Assembly (NCBI GenBank): GCA_913057875.1 | Contig: CAJXPI010000006.1 | Span: 1 to 34,022 of the forward strand | Source of the DNA: an uncultured Flavobacteriales bacterium | Lineage (GTDB): Bacteria; Bacteroidota; Bacteroidia; Flavobacteriales_G; Salibacteraceae | Direction of reading: 5' to 3' | DNA length: 34,022 nt | Shown here: positions 28,363 through 34,022 of the stretch, in pieces | How the letters are laid out: each line of letters starts with the position of its first letter | Position numbering within the stretch: the first letter of the stretch is position 1 | Program-made: the position numbers and the translations under genes | The notes under the pieces: generated by a model | Databases searched by the model: none | Told to the model about the DNA's origin: nothing | Seen by the model: the letters and a program-made list of their open reading frames with translations, nothing else

Positions 28363-28385
28363 TTGATTAACTGAATCTTAATCAA
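28363..28385. promoter_or_regulatory. Inverted repeat TTGATTAA-N7-TTAATCAA, candidate operator
   Basis: Perfect 8-bp arms in the divergent intergenic region between the TonB receptor and SulP genes, upstream of the TACTTTTG element at 28422-28429. Confidence 0.45.
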
Positions 28386-28421
28386 TTTAATTAAAATGGT
28401 GCTTCTAGTAATTTAAAAAAT

Positions 28422-28429
28422 TACTTTTG
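28422..28429 (+). promoter_or_regulatory. Putative -7 promoter element TACTTTTG of the SulP gene
   Basis: Matches TAnnTTTG, 31 nt before the SulP ATG. No clear -33 TTG. Confidence 0.45.
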
Positions 28430-28460
28430 CAGCCTTTTTTGAAATAAGAAACCAATTGAT

Positions 28461-30095
28461 ATGAATCGAATAGCACATGCGGCCCAGTCGTTTACGAAAA
28501 CGTTTACCCAAGATCCAAAGAGTGATATTTTATCTGGATTAACCGTTGCCTTGGCATTGGTGCCAGAAGCGGTAGCATTTGCTTTTGTGGCCGGAATTGA
28601 TCCCTTAGTAGGGCTATACGGGGCTTTTATGATGGGATTAGTAACGTCTCTATTTGGCGGTCGTCCTGGAATGATTTCCGGAGCTACTGGAGCAATGGCT
28701 GTGGTAATGGTTCATATGATTCAACAAGGAAACCAAGTGGGAATGGAACTAGCCAACCCGGTTGAGAATCTAGGTTTGCAATGGTTGTTCATTACCCTTT
28801 TATTGGTGGGTGTAATTCAAATACTAGCAGGAGTTCTTAAACTCGGAAAGTTTGTTCGTTTAATTCCACATCCCGTAATGATGGGATTTGTGAATGGCTT
28901 AGCTATCGTGATTTTCCTTTCTCAATTAAGCTTGTTTAAGGAAACTGTGGACGGGGAGACCAATTGGTTACAAGGTTCTCAAATGTATATCATGTTAGCT
29001 TTAGTGGGGTTAACCATGTTGATTATGTGGGGTTTGCCCAAGTTGACGACTAAGGTGCCTGCTGCATTAGCAGCCATTGTGGTAGTTGCCGCCATTACCA
29101 TTTTTGGAGGGGTTGACGTAAGTACAGTAGGTTCATTTATTCGTGATGGAGGAGGAGAAGGCTTAGAAGCAGGATTACCTACCTTTCAATTTCAAATTTT
29201 TGGATTGTTTGACAGTATGAACGGTCATTGGGATTTGATCATCACCACCGCGTTTTTATTGGCAGCGGTTGGATTAATTGAATCGTTAATGACTTTGAAT
29301 TTAGTAGATGAATTAACCGAAACACGTGGGTCAGGAAACAGAGAATGTGTAGCGCAAGGTGGAGCAAATATCTTAAACGGGTTGTTTGGAGGTATGGGAG
29401 GCTGTGCCATGATTGGTCAATCTATTATTAACGTAAATTCAGGAGGAAGAGGTAGACTTTCAGGTGTCTTCGCGGCTTTAGCGTTACTAGCGTTTATTCT
29501 ATTTGGAGCTCCATTAATTGAACAAATTCCAATTGCGGCTTTAGTTGGCGTTATGTTTATGGTGGTTATTGGAACATTTGCATGGTCAAGTTTCCGTATT
29601 ATTCGTAAAATTCCAGTAGCTGATGCGGTTGTACTTATTGCAGTATCTGCCATCACAGTTTGGCAAGATTTAGCTATTGCCGTAATTTCCGGTGTTATTA
29701 TTTCAGCCGTAGTATTTGCGTGGCAAAATGCTACCATGATTAGAGCGCGTAAGAAAATTAAAGAAGACGGGACTAAGGTGTACGAAATTTGGGGCCCTTT
29801 GTTCTTTGGTTCTATTCAAAACTTTAATGAAAAATTTAATGTGAAAACGGATCCTAAAAATGTAGAAATTGATTTTATGGAGTCTAAGGTAACCGATCAT
29901 TCAGGTATGGAAGCCGTTAATAGCATTGCTGAAAAATTCTTGAATTTAGGAATCAATTTGAAATTAACGCATTTGAGTCCAGAATGTAAGATGCTACTTT
30001 TAAAAGCACATCCTAATTTGGAACCTATTATTGAAACCTCAGTAGAAGATCCACGTTACTATGTAGTAACCGATATGATGGACGAGGAGGTTTAA
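28461..30095 (+). CDS. SulP family anion (sulfate) permease with C-terminal STAS domain
   Basis: DILSGLTVALALVPEAVAFAFVAGIDPLVGLYGAFMMGLVTSLFGGRPGMISGATGAMAVV; NGLFGGMGGCAMIGQSIINVNSGGRGRLSG; STAS-like VEIDFMESKVTDHSGMEAVNSIAEKF. Confidence 0.95.
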   Translation: MNRIAHAAQSFTKTFTQDPKSDILSGLTVALALVPEAVAFAFVAGIDPLVGLYGAFMMGLVTSLFGGRPGMISGATGAMAVVMVHMIQQGNQVGMELANPVENLGLQWLFITLLLVGVIQILAGVLKLGKFVRLIPHPVMMGFVNGLAIVIFLSQLSLFKETVDGETNWLQGSQMYIMLALVGLTMLIMWGLPKLTTKVPAALAAIVVVAAITIFGGVDVSTVGSFIRDGGGEGLEAGLPTFQFQIFGLFDSMNGHWDLIITTAFLLAAVGLIESLMTLNLVDELTETRGSGNRECVAQGGANILNGLFGGMGGCAMIGQSIINVNSGGRGRLSGVFAALALLAFILFGAPLIEQIPIAALVGVMFMVVIGTFAWSSFRIIRKIPVADAVVLIAVSAITVWQDLAIAVISGVIISAVVFAWQNATMIRARKKIKEDGTKVYEIWGPLFFGSIQNFNEKFNVKTDPKNVEIDFMESKVTDHSGMEAVNSIAEKFLNLGINLKLTHLSPECKMLLLKAHPNLEPIIETSVEDPRYYVVTDMMDEEV

Positions 30096-30210
30096 TATCA
30101 ATCAAAATAATTAAAAACCTTTATAATAGAAGGCCTTTTTTTGCTTACTATTTTTGATTTTTTTTAGTTTAGCTTTAAGCATCTCAAAACAATTTGAAAA
30201 TTAGAATCAT

Positions 30211-30858
30211 ATGGTAGAAATTGAAGGTTTATATGCGTATGCCATTTTGGTGTTTACTTCTTTCTTTACACTCATTAACCCTTTGGGTACCATGCCCGTT
30301 TTCTTGGGTATGACAACAGCTCTAACGGGTAAGCAGCGAAGTCAAGTAGCTAGAAAAGCAGTGATCATTGCGTTTTTCACCTTGTTGATGTTTGCCTTTT
30401 CTGGGCAATTAATGTTTTCTTTTTTTGGAATTTCTGTAAATAGTTTTCGAGTAGTAGGGGGCATTATTTTCTTCATTATGGGACAGGATATGTTACATGC
30501 GCGATTGGGAAAAATGAAGTTTAATGATGAATCTGAGGTTGACTCATACGCGAGCGATATTTCCATTACACCATTGGCTATTCCTATGATTGCAGGACCG
30601 GGTACCATTACCAATTCTATTGTATTAATGGATGATGCAAACAGTTTAGAAAAGAAGCTAACCTTGATTGTGGTTATGGCCGTAGTATTGACCTTAAGTT
30701 ATTTGATTTTTGTAAGTGCTACGCGTATTTCTAATTTCCTTGGACCGACAGGAAATAGGGTATTGATGAAATTAATGGGATTAATTGTTATGGTCATTGC
30801 TGTAGAGTTCTTTTTCAGTGGATTAACACCTATTCTTCAGGGTGTATTTAAGTTATAA
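30211..30858 (+). CDS. MarC family integral membrane protein
   Basis: FTSFFTLINPLGTMPVFLGMT, FRVVGGIIFFIMGQDML, ITPLAIPMIAGPGTITNSIVLM: MarC/UPF0056 signature. Confidence 0.92.
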   Translation: MVEIEGLYAYAILVFTSFFTLINPLGTMPVFLGMTTALTGKQRSQVARKAVIIAFFTLLMFAFSGQLMFSFFGISVNSFRVVGGIIFFIMGQDMLHARLGKMKFNDESEVDSYASDISITPLAIPMIAGPGTITNSIVLMDDANSLEKKLTLIVVMAVVLTLSYLIFVSATRISNFLGPTGNRVLMKLMGLIVMVIAVEFFFSGLTPILQGVFKL

Positions 30859-31050
30859 CAAATTTTAATACTTTTATTCAGAGTATTTCTTTTAACACTT
30901 GCCAGTTAAATTTCCCTGATTTATATTGTCATCGAAATTTCACATCAATCGCACTAATTAAACCGTTTGTTTAACAGGTTGTTAAAGCATTTGGTTCTCT
31001 GTGAAAATTCAAATTGTATAAGTAATAAAAGACGAAATAAATTCATAATT

Positions 31051-31341
31051 ATGGGTAGACCTCCAACAAAACCGAAGAAACTTAGAGACGGATATTACAT
31101 TGAAGTAAGAAACCGAGGAGCTAATTCGGGAATTAAACTAGTTAGAGATACCGAAGAGCAAATGAATCATGCTATTGCAGAGTATAGCCGGTCAAAAGAT
31201 GTGGTAATTCTTGGACAAAGTATCAATGGTAAATTTGTAAAGGATATTAAAACCAAAAAGCCAAAAGCTGCGAAAGCAAAGCCAAAGGTAAAAAAAGCGG
31301 ATCCTGATTTGGATGCTGATGTAGCTCCACCAATGGATTAA
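31051..31341 (+). CDS. Small basic hypothetical protein with Lys/Ala/Pro-rich tail
   Basis: MGRPPTKPKKLRDGYYIEVRNRGANSGIKLVRDTEEQMNHAIAEYSRSKDVVILGQSINGKFVKDIKTKKPKAAKAKPKVKKADPDLDADVAPPMD. ATG at 31051 preferred over the track's 30967. Confidence 0.7.
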   Translation: MGRPPTKPKKLRDGYYIEVRNRGANSGIKLVRDTEEQMNHAIAEYSRSKDVVILGQSINGKFVKDIKTKKPKAAKAKPKVKKADPDLDADVAPPMD

Positions 31342-31366
31342 GTTTATTCGGATTTCAAAAAGAATT

Positions 31367-31400
31367 AAAAACCTCGTATGTTTCATTCGAGGTTTTTTTT
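31367..31400 (+). terminator. Intrinsic terminator after the small basic protein gene
   Basis: AAAAACCTCG-N11-CGAGGTTTTTTTT. Confidence 0.9.
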
Positions 31401-31465
31401 GTGCCCGTAACTTGGCTATAAACTCCTTCAACGTATTATTTTCGTCACCTATCAATAAGCCATAT

Positions 31466-33976
31466 ATGCATAAAATCAAATCATTTATAGTCTTTGCAAT
31501 TCTGTTAGCAGGAGTGTATGGATTGGTGAGTTTTGTAGATGGTAGTTTGATAAGTAACTCCAGTACCAAACCCATAGAAAATCAAATTCAACCAAGAATT
31601 TGGAAGCCTAAAAAAGTAGAGGTAAAATATCATTTCGGAGAGAATAACTGTACGAGTTGCCACGATGGTTTAGAGCATATTCGGGCAGAAGAATCAGGGA
31701 TGATGCAAGAGATTTTGGAAATCTCAAATCAAGCTGGTCATTCTGGAAATGATTGTATTGTTTGTCATGGAGGAAATCCTAATACTACCGATATCAATAA
31801 AGTGCATAAGGGGACTCCGGAGTTCTTTGAAGAAAACCCTGGACCAAAAAACTTTTACCCAGAACCTGGAAGTCCGTGGATTAATGATAATACCTGTGGT
31901 ATTTGCCATAAGGAGCAAGTGATGACCCAATTTACTTCTTTGATGTTTACCGAGGCAGGTAAGATTCAGGGCACCCTATGGGGATTTGGAGGAATGAATG
32001 GCTACAATCATGATATTGGAAATTATGAGGTAGAGGAAGTAAATGTTCATGAACGTTTGGGGACTGATATATTTAGAGAATACATGGCCGAATTAGAAGT
32101 GGCAGAGCCTCAAGTGTATCCCAGCAAAATGAACTCGTTACCACCCGCACCCACGGCTGAAGAGGTGATGGAAAATCCGCAGTTGGCCGTTTACACGTAT
32201 TTACGTCAAGAATGCCAACGTTGCCATACGGGAAACAAAGGCCGTCAAAAACGTGGTGATTATCGAGGTATGGGATGTACTTCGTGTCATGTTCCCTATG
32301 GAAATGAGGGGATTTACGAAGGAGGAGATTCTACCATTCAAGGTAAAGGAAAATTATTAGTCCATTCTATTCAAGGTACCCGAGAAGCCAAAGTTACCGT
32401 GCATGAAAAGCATTATTCAGGCGTTCCTGTGGAAACTTGTACCACATGTCATGATAGAGGAAAGAGAATAGGGACTTCTTATCAAGGATTGATGGAAACG
32501 GCCTATTCATCACCGTTTATGGGTGACGGAGAAAGCCAGCCTAAGTTGCATTCCAAAAACTATTTACACTTAAAAGCAGACATTCATCTTAAAAAGGGAA
32601 TGCTTTGCCAGGATTGCCATACCAGTAATGACGTGCATAGTGATGGATCGCTTACAGGAGCTACTCTTGCTCCCGTAGAAATTGAGTGCCAAGATTGCCA
32701 CGGAACGCCTTCAAAAAATCCGTGGGAATTACCCATAGGATATGGCGATGAAATATCAGGTTTTGAAAATCGTAGAGAAACTCCAAGAGGGGTTACCCAG
32801 CAAATAGCCGAGTATTTAAAGCAAGGAACAGAGTATGACCCTAAGGATGGTTATTTGATATCAGCCCGTGGTAATCCGCTAACCAATGTGGTTAAGGATG
32901 GCGATAAAGTAATTGTGCACTCCGCTACTGGAAAAGATTTAGAACTTAAACCGCTAAAGTACTTGAATGATAATTCTGAACTGAGTATAGAAGCAGAGGT
33001 GGCTATGGTTACGGTAGAAAAGCATACTAATGAAATGGAGTGCTATTCATGTCACGCTACTTGGGCTCCACAATGTTACGGGTGTCATGTGAAGGTAGAC
33101 TATTCAAAGGATTGTAAAAAGAAACCCGATTGGGTGGCTATGGGGCAAGCCCACGATGCACAAGGATTAACAGCCGATGCTAGAGGAGAGCTGGAAGAGT
33201 ATTTAATTGATGGGGAGGTTTCTGAATCTAGAAGTTATTTGCGTTGGGAAAATCCACCCTTGGTACGGAACGGAGAGAATCGTATTTCACCCGCAATTCC
33301 TGGTTGTCAAACCACGGTTACGGTTATAGGTACGGATGGCAAACCTTTATTAGAAAACGAAATTTTTAAAATCCCTAATGTAGAAGGTGCGGATGAGGAA
33401 GGGCAGCTTGGAATTGATATTTCTCCGGTACAACCGCATACCATTCAAAAAGAATCTCGTGCTTGTGAGAGTTGTCATTCCAATCCACAGAGTATGGGAT
33501 ACGGAATTGAGGGAGGAACTATCTATGGAGATCCGTCTAAAGATTTTGATGTGGAAATTGGTTCTGGCGTAGGTACTCCCTTGGCTCAGAACACCCATGC
33601 CCAGGTAAATGCTATTCCTAATTTAACTATGGATTGGTCGCGCTTTGTGACGGAAGAAGGGGAGCAGTTACAAACCGTAGGACATCACTTTAAAAACTCC
33701 CGCCCATTAAATAACCAAGAAAGGCAGAACTTAGACCGAAGAGGTGTTTGTTTGTCATGTCATCAAAGTATTCCAAAAGGCAATTTGGCGGTTGATTTGT
33801 TGCATCATATCAAAGAGGTAAGTGACTCAGAAATGGATACAAAAGAGCATAGTAATTTACTTTCTAAAATTGTACAAACTGCCGCTTGGGCTCAAGTACT
33901 TCTAGGCATTTTTATTGGGTTCGCTGGCGGTTTCGTTATCCGTAGAATTTGGATGAAACGTACGGGTAGGTTATGA
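31466..33976 (+). CDS. Dodecaheme (12 CxxCH) membrane-anchored multiheme cytochrome c
   Basis: 12 CxxCH motifs: CTSCH, CIVCH, CGICH, CQRCH, CTSCH, CTTCH, CQDCH, CQDCH, CYSCH, CYGCH, CESCH, CLSCH. N-terminal TM MHKIKSFIVFAILLAGVYGLVSF; C-terminal TM AWAQVLLGIFIGFAGGFVIRRIWMKR. ATG at 31466 preferred because the track start at 31412 adds 18 aa before the signal. Confidence 0.93.
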   Translation: MHKIKSFIVFAILLAGVYGLVSFVDGSLISNSSTKPIENQIQPRIWKPKKVEVKYHFGENNCTSCHDGLEHIRAEESGMMQEILEISNQAGHSGNDCIVCHGGNPNTTDINKVHKGTPEFFEENPGPKNFYPEPGSPWINDNTCGICHKEQVMTQFTSLMFTEAGKIQGTLWGFGGMNGYNHDIGNYEVEEVNVHERLGTDIFREYMAELEVAEPQVYPSKMNSLPPAPTAEEVMENPQLAVYTYLRQECQRCHTGNKGRQKRGDYRGMGCTSCHVPYGNEGIYEGGDSTIQGKGKLLVHSIQGTREAKVTVHEKHYSGVPVETCTTCHDRGKRIGTSYQGLMETAYSSPFMGDGESQPKLHSKNYLHLKADIHLKKGMLCQDCHTSNDVHSDGSLTGATLAPVEIECQDCHGTPSKNPWELPIGYGDEISGFENRRETPRGVTQQIAEYLKQGTEYDPKDGYLISARGNPLTNVVKDGDKVIVHSATGKDLELKPLKYLNDNSELSIEAEVAMVTVEKHTNEMECYSCHATWAPQCYGCHVKVDYSKDCKKKPDWVAMGQAHDAQGLTADARGELEEYLIDGEVSESRSYLRWENPPLVRNGENRISPAIPGCQTTVTVIGTDGKPLLENEIFKIPNVEGADEEGQLGIDISPVQPHTIQKESRACESCHSNPQSMGYGIEGGTIYGDPSKDFDVEIGSGVGTPLAQNTHAQVNAIPNLTMDWSRFVTEEGEQLQTVGHHFKNSRPLNNQERQNLDRRGVCLSCHQSIPKGNLAVDLLHHIKEVSDSEMDTKEHSNLLSKIVQTAAWAQVLLGIFIGFAGGFVIRRIWMKRTGRL

Positions 33977-33978
33977 AA

Positions 33979-34022
33979 CTGTCTCTTATACACATCTGAC
34001 GCTGCCGACGATCTACTCTGTG
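33979..34022 (+). other. Residual Nextera adapter: mosaic end + Read-1 overhang + i5 index (artifact)
   Basis: CTGTCTCTTATACACATCT + GACGCTGCCGACGA + TCTACTCT + GTG: reverse complement of the Nextera i5-side adapter with an 8-nt index reading AGAGTAGA. Confidence 0.98.

Noticed and set aside
28363-28385. FNR/CRP-type box
   Set aside because: TTGAT and ATCAA are present, but separated by 13 nt rather than the 4 nt of an FNR site; kept only as a generic dyad.
30110-30137. Terminator after the SulP gene (AAAAACCTT...AAGGCCTTTTTTT)
   Set aside because: Stem is only about 4 bp before a mismatch/bulge; too weak to list as a feature.
33350-33598. Overlapping ORFs within the multiheme cytochrome gene (both strands)
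   Set aside because: They lie inside a clear CxxCH-containing reading frame with no independent support.

Overview
This is a low-GC Bacteroidetes (probably Flavobacteriales-like) chromosomal contig of about 34 kb. The taxonomic call is an inference from gene content, TAnnTTTG-type promoters and T9SS/TonB proteins. Both ends are residual Illumina Nextera adapter: a mosaic end at 1-17, and the mosaic end plus Read-1 overhang plus an apparent 8-nt i5 index at 33979-34022. Real genomic sequence is therefore about 18-33978. Most genes are ordinary housekeeping: a GT9 heptosyltransferase-like fragment, dapD, RsmI-like methylase, LMW-PTP, nhaA, TlpA-like thioredoxin, transaldolase/FSA, uridine kinase, YhhN, lytic transglycosylase, rfbC, a YeeE/YedE pair, ndk, SulP and MarC. 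Accessory content of interest: (1) a 2177-aa multidomain T9SS-secreted protein with SprB-type repeats; (2) three tandem, translationally coupled, mutually paralogous small lipoproteins with a conserved Cys pair and a C-terminal DSVLW module; (3) a possible phytate/organophosphate locus with phytase, two secreted or lipoproteins and a TonB-dependent receptor but no SusD; (4) a 12-CxxCH multiheme cytochrome anchored at both ends, cut off by the contig end. I saw no CRISPR array, tRNA, rRNA, transposase or recognisable defence system. The tandem lipoprotein family is the best candidate for something undescribed, but its function cannot be read from sequence alone.
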